Under the pieces are notes generated by a model. The model was given only the letters and a program-made list of their open reading frames with translations, was not told where the DNA came from and did no database searches. From NCBI GenBank assembly GCA_030629865.1, contig DAOVOC010000001.1, positions 1 through 33,661 of the forward strand: a stretch of 33,661 nucleotides of DNA, in the 5' to 3' direction. How positions within the stretch are numbered: position 1 is the first letter of the stretch; the number at the start of each line of letters is the position of its first letter. Both the position numbers and the translations under genes were made by a program. The DNA comes from a bacterium (GTDB lineage: Bacteria; Babelota; Babeliae; Babelales; GCA-2401785). Below are positions 1 through 8,163 of this stretch, piece after piece.

Positions 1-1008
1 CATTTTTACGATCATGTGTAAATTAAATAGTAGGCCTCGAAAATCTCTTGGATTTAAAACACCAGCACAAGTATTTTTTGAAGAAACTGGAGTAGTTATC
101 GGATAGGCTAGTGTTGCACTTGGGACTACAATTCGCCTCTTATAAAGTCCCTTATTTTTCAAATTTAAAATTTCAACAGCTTTAGGGTTGGCAACTTCAA
201 TACGCAAGGTAATGGACTTGGATTTCTTCTTTTTCTTAAAAGCCCAGTTGAAAAAACACTTTATTGTGCCGCAAGACATTTCACCTAATTTATATGCAGC
301 ATATCCAGCAGTACCAATAACAACGATTGTCACCAGCGGGCTTGCTGTTGCTAGCGTTGCACCAATCACTCCGAGTGTGCCGCCTAGGCCTACTCCAGCA
401 AGTGATGGTGTCATGCTCGCCAAAGCTCCGCCAGCAAAAGTAAGAGTACCTATTGTGACTGGATCACCGTTGTGTGAAAGAATGCAATGATGCGGCCATT
501 GACCAAAGAATTCAACTCGTTCACAAATATAAAATGTGTGAGACTCTTCTAATTTAAGAGAAAAAGCATTGAAAAACAGACGAGTTTTACCATCATCATC
601 AAGAAGATATACCGGTTTGTTTTTTAAAATTTTAACCGTTTCGCCACGTGAATTTTGCAAACAATTGCTTGTGTCAATACGCTGTGCTTCAAACCATTTG
701 TTTCGTACAGAATCAAAAAACTTTTGGTGGGGTGAAGCATAGAGAAGATGCTTTCCTGGACCACTAGGCCCTTCCATCTCAATTTGAAAAGCAGCATCAA
801 CTAGATGGTGCTCCATGCGTGTTATGCGTGTCTCAAAGCTTCCTTTTTTCGGAATACAATTTAAAACAGCACATCCAGGTCGAAAGCATTCAATTTGAAC
901 AGGCCCCTGCAAAGAGGCAATCATCGTTCCTTTGATAACACTTGCTGAAACAAAATTGATGAAAATTGAAAAAATAATTAACAACCACTTAAACATTTTT
1001 GAGAGCAT
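1..1008 (-). CDS. Exported Hint (intein/hedgehog-like) domain protein, truncated by the window edge
   Basis: Reverse-strand reading stays open from 1008 to the window edge (336 codons, no stop), so the C-terminus is missing. The ATG at 1008 has AGGAG five bases upstream; an in-frame ATG at 996 is worse placed. Residues 1-22 form a signal peptide ending VSA. Residues 41-180 look like a Hint domain: Cys41 in CFRPG as block-A nucleophile, His94 in ASPHQKF, a W-x2-A pair at 105-108, a block-F-like strand FNAFSLKLEESHTFYI (145-161) and a terminal CILSHN (175-180). Residue 181 is Gly, so no +1 Cys/Ser/Thr acceptor for splicing is present; cleavage is more likely than splicing. After it come a Gly/Ala-rich membrane-like stretch (about 185-241), a KKKKK patch (258-262) and an unrecognised tail. 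PT-HINT domains usually sit late in polymorphic toxins; here it directly follows the signal peptide. The family call is by motif only. Confidence 0.6.
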   Translation of the reverse strand, partial: MLSKMFKWLLIIFSIFINFVSASVIKGTMIASLQGPVQIECFRPGCAVLNCIPKKGSFETRITRMEHHLVDAAFQIEMEGPSGPGKHLLYASPHQKFFDSVRNKWFEAQRIDTSNCLQNSRGETVKILKNKPVYLLDDDGKTRLFFNAFSLKLEESHTFYICERVEFFGQWPHHCILSHNGDPVTIGTLTFAGGALASMTPSLAGVGLGGTLGVIGATLATASPLVTIVVIGTAGYAAYKLGEMSCGTIKCFFNWAFKKKKKSKSITLRIEVANPKAVEILNLKNKGLYKRRIVVPSATLAYPITTPVSSKNTCAGVLNPRDFRGLLFNLHMIVKM

Positions 1009-1147
1009 CCCTTCTCCTCAAAAACCATTCATGTTGCACAAAGTCAAAACGTTATGCAGTCAGTTTTTATGAAGCAAGGGCAGTCTCACCAAAAAGGCGT
1101 AAGCTTGTATATGGCATTGAAAAGAAAAAATATAAAAACGTGGAATG

Positions 1148-2404
1148 TTAAGAAGCAATTATATTTTCTATATCGCCAATCTCTCTTGGCAAGCCGCTGC
1201 TCAACCTGATGGCACCATTTTCTGTCATAAGATAATTATCCTCGATGCGAATGCCAATTCCTTCATCAGGAATATAAACCCCTGGTTCGATGGTAAAAGT
1301 GCACCCAGGTTCAAGCGGCTGTAGAATATCGCCAACATCATGAACTTCAAGGCCAATGTAATGACCAACTCCATGAAGAAAAAACTTTTCTAGCCCTGCA
1401 GTAGACAACGACTTTAAAGCTATGTGATGCAGCGATTTTGCACTCTCTTTTGCATTTTTTAAAAACATTCCAGGCTTGGCCGCTTTTTCTGCAGCTTTTT
1501 GAGCTTCAAGAACCGCTGAATACAATTCTTTTTGCCTGTCAGAAAACTTTCCCGAAACCGGATACGTTCTGGTTAAATCACCAGCGTAAAACCCATATTC
1601 TGCACCAACATCAACGATAACTAAATCGCCGTTTTCTAAAACTTTTTGTCCAGATGTATGGTGAAGCGTTGTTGCATTTTTGCCAGTCGCTACAATTGAA
1701 GGAAAAGAACATCTAAGTGCACCATGAAGAAGAAATCCACGTTCAATAGCACCACGCACAGCGCATTCTGCAAGGCCAGGCTTAATTGCACAAGCCGCAG
1801 CATGCTGGCCAGCAACCGTTATTTCAACCGCCCTTTTTAAAGCTTCTTTTTCACACTCATCTTTTATTCGCCTCATTTCACAAATTGTTTCGGAAATATC
1901 GAAAAAAGATTCTGAAATTTTGCTATCAAGCATCGCCAACTGAGACATAAAAATATATTGTTCATTTCCTATGTTTTTATGAAGGCTTCCAAGCGTCAAA
2001 AGTTGGCCGCCTTGCGACACCGTCTTTTTTAAAGAGTCGAGAAGATTGGAAACACTTTGTTCTTTAATCGGCATACCCAGAGAATAACCAGAGATTTTTT
2101 CGCCAAGATAATTGACTGAATCAAAGCCAGCTTGTTTCCACCACGCATCGTCAACCGCACGGCTGCCACACCACAAACCTCGGTCTACACCATAACGCGG
2201 AACGAAGGCTTGCATTCTGCCAGATTTTGCAATTGTTATGACAACACCGGAATCTTCTATGCCGGTTAGATAATATGCACAGCTACTTGGACGAAAAGAG
2301 GTGCGTGAAGACTCGAAACCAGAAAACAAAATGATCAAATCGTTATCTTTTATTTCGTGAATATTATTTATGAGTTGTTCTCTACGATTGCGAAAAACAT
2401 CCAC
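1148..2404 (-). CDS. pepP: Xaa-Pro aminopeptidase (aminopeptidase P, M24B)
   Basis: Cytosolic dinuclear-metal peptidase that removes an N-terminal residue preceding proline. The 418-residue product has the two-domain layout of the family: an N-terminal creatinase-like domain (about 1-170) and a C-terminal pita-bread domain. All five metal ligands are visible: Asp265 and Asp276 in VDVGAEYGFYAGDLTR, His348 in HGVGHYIG, Glu373 in TIEPGVY and Glu388 in RIEDNY. Start is GTG at 2404, with GGGAG about 8 bases upstream; the ATG at 2400 is out of frame. It is the last gene of the minus-strand run yidC-recR-small membrane protein-pepP, 26 bases after the preceding gene. No convincing terminator is seen behind it. 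Family assignment is secure; whether it serves nutrition or general protein turnover cannot be seen. Confidence 0.93.
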   Translation of the reverse strand: MDVFRNRREQLINNIHEIKDNDLIILFSGFESSRTSFRPSSCAYYLTGIEDSGVVITIAKSGRMQAFVPRYGVDRGLWCGSRAVDDAWWKQAGFDSVNYLGEKISGYSLGMPIKEQSVSNLLDSLKKTVSQGGQLLTLGSLHKNIGNEQYIFMSQLAMLDSKISESFFDISETICEMRRIKDECEKEALKRAVEITVAGQHAAACAIKPGLAECAVRGAIERGFLLHGALRCSFPSIVATGKNATTLHHTSGQKVLENGDLVIVDVGAEYGFYAGDLTRTYPVSGKFSDRQKELYSAVLEAQKAAEKAAKPGMFLKNAKESAKSLHHIALKSLSTAGLEKFFLHGVGHYIGLEVHDVGDILQPLEPGCTFTIEPGVYIPDEGIGIRIEDNYLMTENGAIRLSSGLPREIGDIENIIAS

Positions 2405-2430
2405 AAACGTTCTCCCTTATCAATTTTATA

Positions 2431-2694
2431 CTACGAAAAAAACTTCATTATATAAGCTGCAACAAAACCAACACCAACAGAGACAGCAATAGAAAAAACG
2501 AGATATGGAATCACCCAACGATGATCGCGCCGTATCTGTATAATCTTAAGAACAAAGATTCCTAACCCCACTCCAAACCCAAAGCTAATGTACTGAGTAA
2601 CCGCAAAATAGTTTCCAACTCCAATACTCAAAATAAGCATCGCAAACAAAATTACGGCGTTATAAAGTATTTTCTCTAAATTCATTAACATCAT
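2431..2694 (-). CDS. Small integral membrane protein, unknown function
   Basis: An 87-residue, strongly hydrophobic protein with about three predicted membrane segments (roughly residues 11-28, 35-50 and 63-85), separated by a short charged loop IQIRRDHRW. No family is recognised. It lies 15 bases downstream of recR and 26 bases upstream of pepP on the same strand, so it is probably co-transcribed with them. The ribosome-binding sequence GAGGAGAG touches the first ATG at 2694; the second ATG at 2691 or the third at 2685 has better spacing, so the true N-terminus may be one or three residues shorter. Translation looks real because of this strong site and the tight gene packing, but there is no functional evidence. 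Confidence 0.72.
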   Translation of the reverse strand: MMLMNLEKILYNAVILFAMLILSIGVGNYFAVTQYISFGFGVGLGIFVLKIIQIRRDHRWVIPYLVFSIAVSVGVGFVAAYIMKFFS

Positions 2695-2709
2695 CTCTCC
2701 TCAATAAAC

Positions 2710-3315
2710 TTAAAATGGTTGTCTTCCGCTTATCGCTTTATGAATTGTCATACCATCCATAAATTCTAAACTTCCGCCCATCGGCACGCCACTAGCAAGC
2801 CGAGAAATTTTAATTCCAGAAGCAGGATCGACTTTTGATGCAATCAAACTTGCCGTTGCCTCGCCTTCTGGCGTCGGATTTGTTGCCAAGATTACTTCTT
2901 TTACTTCTTTATTATTTAAACGAAATGCAAGTTGTTCGATGGTCAAATGTTCTGGACCAACACCTTCCATAGGACAAAGGCAGCCACCGAGCACATGATA
3001 AAGACCTCGAAAATCGCCTGCACGCTCAATGGAACATAAGTCATACCAAGTTTCGACAACACAGATAATCGAACGATCTCGTGAGTGGTTTGAGCACACG
3101 AAGCATTTTCCTGCTCCCTGGCTCCAACTAAAGCATTCTTTGCATCGCTTTATCTCGCTTCGCGCATGCTCAAGTGCTCCAAGCAAAGATTCAATATCTT
3201 TTTGATTACAACTGAGAAGGTGCACCGCGATGCGGTATACGTTTCTCGAAGCCAAATACGGCAGTTTTTGCAGATTTGAAACCAGTCTTCTCAACGCCGG
3301 CAAATTTTCCAACAT
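2710..3315 (-). CDS. recR: Recombination mediator protein RecR
   Basis: RecR works with RecO (and RecF) to load RecA onto SSB-coated single-stranded DNA in gap repair. At 201 residues it is the usual length. In order it shows an N-terminal helix-hairpin-helix region (about 1-50, LPYLASRNVYRIA), a four-cysteine zinc site (Cys58, Cys61, Cys71, Cys74) and a Toprim domain from about residue 82, with ICVVE and the conserved ATNPTPEGEATA segment. The C-terminal SGVPMGGSLEFMDGMTI matches the family end. It starts nine bases after the yidC stop and is probably in the same transcript. dnaX, often beside recR, is not here. Confidence 0.95.
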   Translation of the reverse strand: MLENLPALRRLVSNLQKLPYLASRNVYRIAVHLLSCNQKDIESLLGALEHARSEIKRCKECFSWSQGAGKCFVCSNHSRDRSIICVVETWYDLCSIERAGDFRGLYHVLGGCLCPMEGVGPEHLTIEQLAFRLNNKEVKEVILATNPTPEGEATASLIASKVDPASGIKISRLASGVPMGGSLEFMDGMTIHKAISGRQPF

Positions 3316-3323
3316 ACTTTTAC

Positions 3324-4925
3324 CTATGCTCTACCGAAACCAAATATACGTCTCATCAGTTGCTCTTCAGCAACCATCAGAAAGGTGTTCATAGACCAAT
3401 AAAGTACAGCACCAGCAGGAAAGCTTGCCATAAAAGCAACAATTAAAACGGACGGAATATATGCCATCCACTTAGCTCGCTGATCAGCAACCGGAGTCGT
3501 TTTTTGTTGCATAAGCGTTAACACACCAAGAAGCGCTGGTAAGATGTAGTAAGGATCTTTGGAAGACAAATCGGCAAGCCACAAAAACTCTGCTTGATAC
3601 AATGCGATGTAACTGCTTAACCCACGATATAGTGCAATCAAAAACGGCACCTGCAAAAATAGCGGTACCATACTTGCCATCTTTGCAAACTGAGAAATAC
3701 CATTCTCTGAATAAAATTTAGAAATCGCTTCACCACGTTTTACAAAGTCACCCTTATATCGAATGTTAATGCTTTGAATAGCTCCAGCATTCTGCGTTTC
3801 AAAGCGCTGTACAACTGCAGCCTTTCTCCGTGCCAGCAAAGAAATGGGTAAAAACGCAAGCTTGATCAAGAACGCCAACAGCATAATCGCCCAGCCATAG
3901 CTGCCGAGCTGCGCAAACAAATATTCAAGAACCAAGAGCAACCACTTACAAAGTTTTGAAAACCATCCAAAATCAAGAACATTTTGTAGACGCACATCAA
4001 CAGCACCCAGATCTGCAACAACTTTTGGACCGCAGTAAAAACTCATTTCTACAGAAGTTCCTTCTGTAAGCTCCTTGCTTTCAAAAATTGAAAACAGCCC
4101 ACGATTGCTTAAACGTTTGCAGTACGCACGCTCTATAAATTCTTCGTTGCTCACTGAATACAAAGCATGTAAGAAGTATTTATCTTCTGCACCAAAAATT
4201 GCAGGCAACTTCCATCCATAATCATTTTCTTGTGTTGCAGTAACCTTGTTGATGCCTTCCTTATCAAGGCTGTTTATTACACCATTAATTTTGTCGCCAA
4301 CAACGCTACCAGAGAACGGTCCTGCAACAAACAAGCGAGGCCTGATTGTCCCTGCAGAAGGAGTCTTTGGTTTAAATGAACAACTAAGTTTAAGGCGATA
4401 ATCTTTGTCATTCATTTGATACGTTTTGCGGATAACCCAACCAAGCGCTTCTGCTTCAAAAGTAACAAAATGCTTTCCATCTTCATGTTTTGTATCAACG
4501 AGTTTGTAAACGTATGGAGTTTTTTCATCAAACGCTAATAAAAAGCATCCTTGTTCACGTTCTTCAAACTCACGCTTATAAACAGTTCTTAGTGGAGTAC
4601 CATCTTTTCCACGATGACTTTTAAAATCAAGGCCAGAAAGCACAGCACCATTAGGAGAAAATGTATATTCACAGAGTAATGTTTCAACAAAAACTTCGTG
4701 ATCTGTAGTAGGAATCTTTTGATCGATAAAATCTATTTCTTTATTAAGTGGCCTAGTTTCGAGCTGGCTTACAGGAGCCTGAAACACCTGGCCCGAAAGG
4801 TCAACACGGCCCTCAAGAGATTTGTTGTCTACTGGCTTAGATGAAAAGAAAAATTTGAATATCAAAAATGCCATAACCCCCATAAGGAGCACATTTAAAA
4901 GACCACTGTTACCTTGTTTTTTCAT
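3324..4925 (-). CDS. yidC: Membrane protein insertase YidC, long Gram-negative form
   Basis: Inserts and folds inner-membrane proteins, alone or with SecYEG. The 533-residue protein has an N-terminal membrane anchor (about residues 11-27), a large periplasmic domain (about 60-310) and the conserved 60 kDa inner-membrane core from about 318 to 525 with several hydrophobic segments. The long periplasmic domain is typical of diderm bacteria and absent from Gram-positive YidC/SpoIIIJ proteins. The hydrophilic groove region around LARRKAAVVQRFE carries conserved basic residues. The usual neighbours rpmH, rnpA and trmE are missing; instead it heads a run with recR and pepP. A divergent gene starts 190 bases away. 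Confidence 0.95.
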   Translation of the reverse strand: MKKQGNSGLLNVLLMGVMAFLIFKFFFSSKPVDNKSLEGRVDLSGQVFQAPVSQLETRPLNKEIDFIDQKIPTTDHEVFVETLLCEYTFSPNGAVLSGLDFKSHRGKDGTPLRTVYKREFEEREQGCFLLAFDEKTPYVYKLVDTKHEDGKHFVTFEAEALGWVIRKTYQMNDKDYRLKLSCSFKPKTPSAGTIRPRLFVAGPFSGSVVGDKINGVINSLDKEGINKVTATQENDYGWKLPAIFGAEDKYFLHALYSVSNEEFIERAYCKRLSNRGLFSIFESKELTEGTSVEMSFYCGPKVVADLGAVDVRLQNVLDFGWFSKLCKWLLLVLEYLFAQLGSYGWAIMLLAFLIKLAFLPISLLARRKAAVVQRFETQNAGAIQSINIRYKGDFVKRGEAISKFYSENGISQFAKMASMVPLFLQVPFLIALYRGLSSYIALYQAEFLWLADLSSKDPYYILPALLGVLTLMQQKTTPVADQRAKWMAYIPSVLIVAFMASFPAGAVLYWSMNTFLMVAEEQLMRRIFGFGRA

Positions 4926-4969
4926 CTCTGCAATTCCTTAGTCCATTGCACCGAAAAAGCGTAAAACCA

Positions 4970-4987
4970 CTATCACGCGGATGATAG
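4970..4987. promoter_or_regulatory. Perfect inverted repeat in the divergent yidC / MerR-like intergenic region
   Basis: CTATCA, six spacer bases, TGATAG: a perfect six-base inverted repeat 45 bases upstream of yidC and 128 bases upstream of the MerR-like gene. It could be an operator for the MerR-like protein or chance; a single short palindrome in AT-rich DNA is weak evidence. Confidence 0.2.
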
Positions 4988-5115
4988 CAACAAACAGGCT
5001 ATTTGACCAGAAAAGCCTTGTTGTACGCCACAAACTGTTCCAAGCAGCATAGCTATCGTGCTAGAAAAGAACATGTATCTTTGATGCTGGACGCACCATA
5101 TTTTAGGAGCCGGCA

Positions 5116-5754
5116 ATGCCTAATGACAAAAAAATACATGCTGCAAAAAAAGTTTTCAAAATCGACAGTCTCTCCAAGAACCTATGTATGAAACGGTCAA
5201 CTATACGCAACTGGGAGAAGCGTTTTAACCTACGAGCAACAATCCTTCAGGCTCCAGATAAACTTTACACAATCCAAGATGCCGAAGTTTTTCGCTCGAT
5301 AAAACGTATGAAAATCGACAAACAAGAAACGGATGAAATAATTAAAGAACATCTCGTAACATTAAAACCTGCACAACAAGAAAAAATAATTGAAGTAGCT
5401 CCTCCAGAAACACCCGCAAAAAAAGAGCCAAAAACTTTCAACACTCTCCCTCTTGATAAATTTTTAGGATTCAAAGTTGCCGTAAGGATTACTCCAACAA
5501 CAAAATCTATAGAAAAAACAGCGCATGCTATACCAAAGGGAAAAATAATAATTAAGGAAACTGTAAAAACAAAACCAGCACCAATAATTGAAAAACAAAT
5601 TGAATTTCAGGAATTTCTTCCTGAAATTCGGTCTGACTTTGTAAAAGTTCCTAGAGAAAAACTACTTGCAATCAAAACTAAAGTCATACAATTACGACAA
5701 CAACTTTTTGGAGTAGAAAAACCAAAAACGATGCAAAAACAAAAACAAACGTAA
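5116..5754 (+). CDS. MerR-like helix-turn-helix DNA-binding protein with long basic tail
   Basis: A 212-residue protein. Residues about 12-75 resemble a MerR-type winged helix: VFKIDSLSKNLCMKRSTIRN (recognition helix region), then WEKRF, then LYTIQDAEVFRSIKRMK. This WEKRF...LYT..D pattern is like the MerR domains of CarA/LitR-type regulators. The rest (about 80-212) is Lys/Pro/Thr-rich and low in complexity, with no recognised sensor domain. The start is supported by AGGAG six bases before the ATG. It is divergent from yidC and lies 82 bases before truB. Probably a sequence-specific regulator or nucoid-associated protein; the target and ligand are not visible. Confidence 0.7.
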   Translation: MPNDKKIHAAKKVFKIDSLSKNLCMKRSTIRNWEKRFNLRATILQAPDKLYTIQDAEVFRSIKRMKIDKQETDEIIKEHLVTLKPAQQEKIIEVAPPETPAKKEPKTFNTLPLDKFLGFKVAVRITPTTKSIEKTAHAIPKGKIIIKETVKTKPAPIIEKQIEFQEFLPEIRSDFVKVPREKLLAIKTKVIQLRQQLFGVEKPKTMQKQKQT

Positions 5755-5836
5755 ACAGCAAAAGATTGACTTCTTTGCATAAAACGGCAGCCTTACTGTC
5801 ATGAATAAAATATTAAAAACAACTTAATTAGATAGT

Positions 5837-6589
5837 ATGGCTGCCAACCCTTTGTGTGGATTTTTAACGATTAATAAGCCATCTGGTATCACGTCTTACG
5901 ACTGTATTCGCCATATAAAAAAGCTTCTTAAAACAAAAATTAAAATTGGGCACGCAGGAACACTCGACCCCCTAGCAAGCGGTGTTATGATTATCGCCAT
6001 TGGCCGAGATGCAACAAAAAATCTTGGCACACTCTCCAATTTGTCAAAAACATATGGAGTAATAGCAAAGCTTGGTGAAACAACTGATACGCTTGATTCA
6101 CAAGGTACCATCATTGACCAATGCAAAATTCCAGAACTCTCTGAAAAAAACATTGAATCTGTTTTAAAAAATATGCTTGGCGAACAAGAACAAATTCCAC
6201 CAGTTTTTTCCGCCCTCAAACACAAAGGAACATCACTTCACAAATATGCTCGAACAGGAAAAATCGAGGCGGCAAAACTTGAACAAATCGCAGAAGCTAA
6301 AAAGCGTACAATTACCATTCACGATATCGCGCTCATTTCTTGGCAATCACCTTTTTTACAATTTACAGCTCATGTTTCTAAGGGAACGTACGCTCGCGTT
6401 CTTGCTTGTGACATTGCAAAAAAACTTAACACATGTGCAAGCACACATATCTTAACTAGAACGGCCATAGGCAATATCGATATTGAGCAAACTCATCTTC
6501 TAAAAAATCTCGACTCACTCGAAAAAATCGAACAGAATTTGATGCCACCCAACAAGTTTATCGCCCATCTGAAGCTTCCAGCCCGTTGA
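5837..6589 (+). CDS. truB: tRNA pseudouridine(55) synthase TruB
   Basis: Makes pseudouridine 55 in the T-loop of tRNA. The 250-residue product opens with the family start GFLTINKPSGITSYD and has the catalytic aspartate Asp44 in GHAGTLDPLASGV. The later block KGTYARVLACDIAKKL is the conserved RNA-binding/structural motif. It is shorter than E. coli TruB (about 314 residues), consistent with a reduced or absent C-terminal PUA-like domain. No Shine-Dalgarno is visible before ATG 5837, but the alignment of the N-terminus supports that start. The gene ends in TGA, which shows that UGA is a normal stop in this genome. A 47-residue exported peptide gene follows after 78 bases. Confidence 0.95.
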   Translation: MAANPLCGFLTINKPSGITSYDCIRHIKKLLKTKIKIGHAGTLDPLASGVMIIAIGRDATKNLGTLSNLSKTYGVIAKLGETTDTLDSQGTIIDQCKIPELSEKNIESVLKNMLGEQEQIPPVFSALKHKGTSLHKYARTGKIEAAKLEQIAEAKKRTITIHDIALISWQSPFLQFTAHVSKGTYARVLACDIAKKLNTCASTHILTRTAIGNIDIEQTHLLKNLDSLEKIEQNLMPPNKFIAHLKLPAR

Positions 6590-6667
6590 CAATAGCAGCT
6601 CACTCATCTACCATCCAACAAATGTAGTTGTATAAATTTGTCTAAAACCTGTGGAAAGGGAAAGACC

Positions 6668-6811
6668 ATGAAAAAAACATTATTGGCACTCATGTTTATA
6701 GGATTCTTTGGCGCACCGCTTTTTTCAGCAGAGAAACCAAAACCAACAGAAGAAGAAACAAGAACTGAAGAAGTTTTAACAGAACTTCCTGAAGAACTTC
6801 CTGTTAAATAA
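6668..6811 (+). CDS. 47-residue exported acidic peptide, unknown function
   Basis: A short gene: ATG at 6668 preceded by a purine-rich GGAAAGGGAAAG ribosome-binding stretch, stop TAA at 6809-6811 followed at once by further stops. Residues 1-21 are a clear signal peptide (MKKTLLALMFIGFFGAPLFS, cleavage near SA). The predicted mature peptide is about 26 residues, rich in Glu, Pro and Thr, with the ELPEELP motif near the end. A strong terminator begins 21 bases after the stop, which fits a genuine transcription unit. No family is recognised. It could be a lipid-free periplasmic or secreted peptide; the missing cysteine rules out a lipoprotein. Confidence 0.6.
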   Translation: MKKTLLALMFIGFFGAPLFSAEKPKPTEEETRTEEVLTELPEELPVK

Positions 6812-6832
6812 TAAATAATATCAAGGAATAAC

Positions 6833-6874
6833 AATGCTGGGCGAGTCGTTAGACCCGCCCAGCATTTATTTTTA
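6833..6874 (+). terminator. Rho-independent terminator after the 47-residue peptide gene
   Basis: Eleven-base stem AATGCTGGGCG (6833-6843) with CGCCCAGCATT (6856-6866), extended by an inner GTC/GAC pair around a GTTA loop, followed by TATTTTTA. It separates the convergent truB/peptide unit and the VOC gene. The T-rich side favours plus-strand termination. Confidence 0.85.
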
Positions 6875-6891
6875 CATAAAACAAATTTATT

Positions 6892-7479
6892 TTATTTTTC
6901 TGCAGCTACACGCTTGCCCCAACGTTTGATATATTTTTTTGCAGCACGACGTGAAATACCAAATCCACGCAGCCATTTAACGAGATCTTCGTGTTCATTT
7001 TCGTTTTTGGCAACTTCTACACGGCTACCTTTAAGCTCAAATCCGCAGAATTCATCGGTTCTAGGTTCCGGAGCAACAAGCGAATCACTTTCAGAAAAAG
7101 TGAGAAGGATCCCAAAAGGATCTTTAATCTCGAACCGACGATTGCCGCCACCATCAGCAGCAAGATCAGAAACTATATCTAATTTTCGTTTTCGGCACCG
7201 CTCGTAGAAACGTTCAATACCACGCTTGATTTGAATATGAATCCCAGTTGAACGGCCAGGACAGCGTCTTACCATACTGAATTCAGCCAACTCAGAAACT
7301 TCTGGCAACCGAAAGAAAATATTGCATTTCCCTTTTCTCAACTCAGCAAAACAAAGATGTACTTCACCTTCTTTGTCCACGCGCAGATCTTTGATGTCAA
7401 ACAAAAGCTTTTCTGTGTAGAACTTTACTGCTTTTTCAATGGAATCAACCACCAAAACAGTTTTACCGGCTTTGAACAT
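6892..7479 (-). CDS. VOC (glyoxalase/bleomycin-resistance) fold protein
   Basis: A 195-residue protein whose first ~125 residues follow the vicinal-oxygen-chelate pattern: VLVVDSIEKAVKFYTEKLLF at the start, GIHIQIKRGIERFYERCRK in the middle and FEIKDPFGILLTFSE at the end. The central His and the terminal Glu of the usual metal set are present, while the first position (VLVV) lacks His, so metal use is uncertain. Residues about 130-195 are an extra basic C-terminal part ending in repeated Arg/Lys. AGGTGG lies three bases before the ATG. Downstream of rpsT on the same strand. Substrate unknown. Confidence 0.7.
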   Translation of the reverse strand: MFKAGKTVLVVDSIEKAVKFYTEKLLFDIKDLRVDKEGEVHLCFAELRKGKCNIFFRLPEVSELAEFSMVRRCPGRSTGIHIQIKRGIERFYERCRKRKLDIVSDLAADGGGNRRFEIKDPFGILLTFSESDSLVAPEPRTDEFCGFELKGSRVEVAKNENEHEDLVKWLRGFGISRRAAKKYIKRWGKRVAAEK

Positions 7480-7528
7480 GGTCCACCTTTCCCCCAGACC
7501 GCACGTCCCACACGCAGGAGCTTATCTT

Positions 7529-7810
7529 TTATGCGTTTTTTCGTTTCCCTGCAGCGATTGCTAAATTCTTCGCAAGCTTAGCAATTTTTCGAGATGCGGT
7601 ATTCCCTTTTAGAGTTCCCTTCCCTGCAGCACGAGCGATTTTTGCTTGGGCAACAACGAACATTTCATTTGCACCTTCAACGTTGCCATCCTCAATCCGT
7701 TCCAAAACTTTTTTACTAACTGTTTTTATCTCGGACATGCGGACTTTATTTCTCAACGCTCTAACTTTACTTCGCTTCGCATCTTTAGCAGAGGATTTCA
7801 GATTTGCCAT
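7529..7810 (-). CDS. rpsT: 30S ribosomal protein S20
   Basis: Primary binder of 16S rRNA in the small subunit. The 93-residue, Lys/Ala-rich, all-helical sequence starts MANLKSSAKDAKRSKVRALRN (family start MANxKSAxKRxRxxxxRxxxN) and carries the internal AQAKIARAAGKGTLKGNTAS block typical of S20 (usually AxSxIDKAAKKGVIHKNxAxRxxS/K). It lies 28 bases downstream of rpmB, so the two ribosomal genes likely share a transcript. The ribosome-binding site CGGAGA is about 11 bases from the ATG. Confidence 0.95.
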   Translation of the reverse strand: MANLKSSAKDAKRSKVRALRNKVRMSEIKTVSKKVLERIEDGNVEGANEMFVVAQAKIARAAGKGTLKGNTASRKIAKLAKNLAIAAGKRKNA

Positions 7811-7838
7811 TTAACAATATCTCCGTTAACGCACAACT

Positions 7839-8036
7839 TTAAACAACTTTCTCGATTTTTCCAGTTCTTACGCATCGCGTACAAACATTTCCGCGAAACA
7901 CATTGGTTTTGCCAAGGTACCTAAAGCGCATAACATGCACATTTGGATAAGACCATTGTTTAACCTTGTTATTCGCATTACTTACTGTGTTTACAACTCT
8001 AGGTCGTTTTCCACAAACTGCACAAATATTCGCCAT
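7839..8036 (-). CDS. rpmB: 50S ribosomal protein L28
   Basis: 65-residue large-subunit protein. It opens MANICAVCGKRP and has a second cysteine pair in CTRCVRTGKIEKV; the four cysteines (CxxC plus CxxC) match the zinc-binding form of L28. The middle block RFRYLGKTNVFRGNVCTRC resembles the canonical ...RRFxPNLQ-type strand region only loosely but the ends are diagnostic. The usual partner rpmG is not next to it; rpsT follows and ftsH precedes. Confidence 0.93.
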   Translation of the reverse strand: MANICAVCGKRPRVVNTVSNANNKVKQWSYPNVHVMRFRYLGKTNVFRGNVCTRCVRTGKIEKVV

Positions 8037-8163
8037 CTATCAAAACCTTTCACAACTACAACAGACACACCAGTCCAACCACAGCGTCTCCAGGTGGAGA
8101 TTTTATCACATAGACAGGCATTTTCAAATTTTAAAACGACTAACCCAAACCTATTTTCTATTT

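Noticed and set aside
188..490. Plus-strand 100-codon reading near the left edge
   Set aside because: It is a shadow of the open reverse frame encoding the Hint protein, which has a signal peptide, strong ribosome-binding site and motifs.
6604..6834. Reverse 76-codon reading
   Set aside because: Antisense to the exported 47-residue peptide gene, which has better start signals and a terminator on the plus strand.
8090..8103. TCTCCAGGTGGAGA palindrome between rpmB and ftsH
   Set aside because: The two-base loop is too tight for a terminator and there is no T-tract; probably chance.
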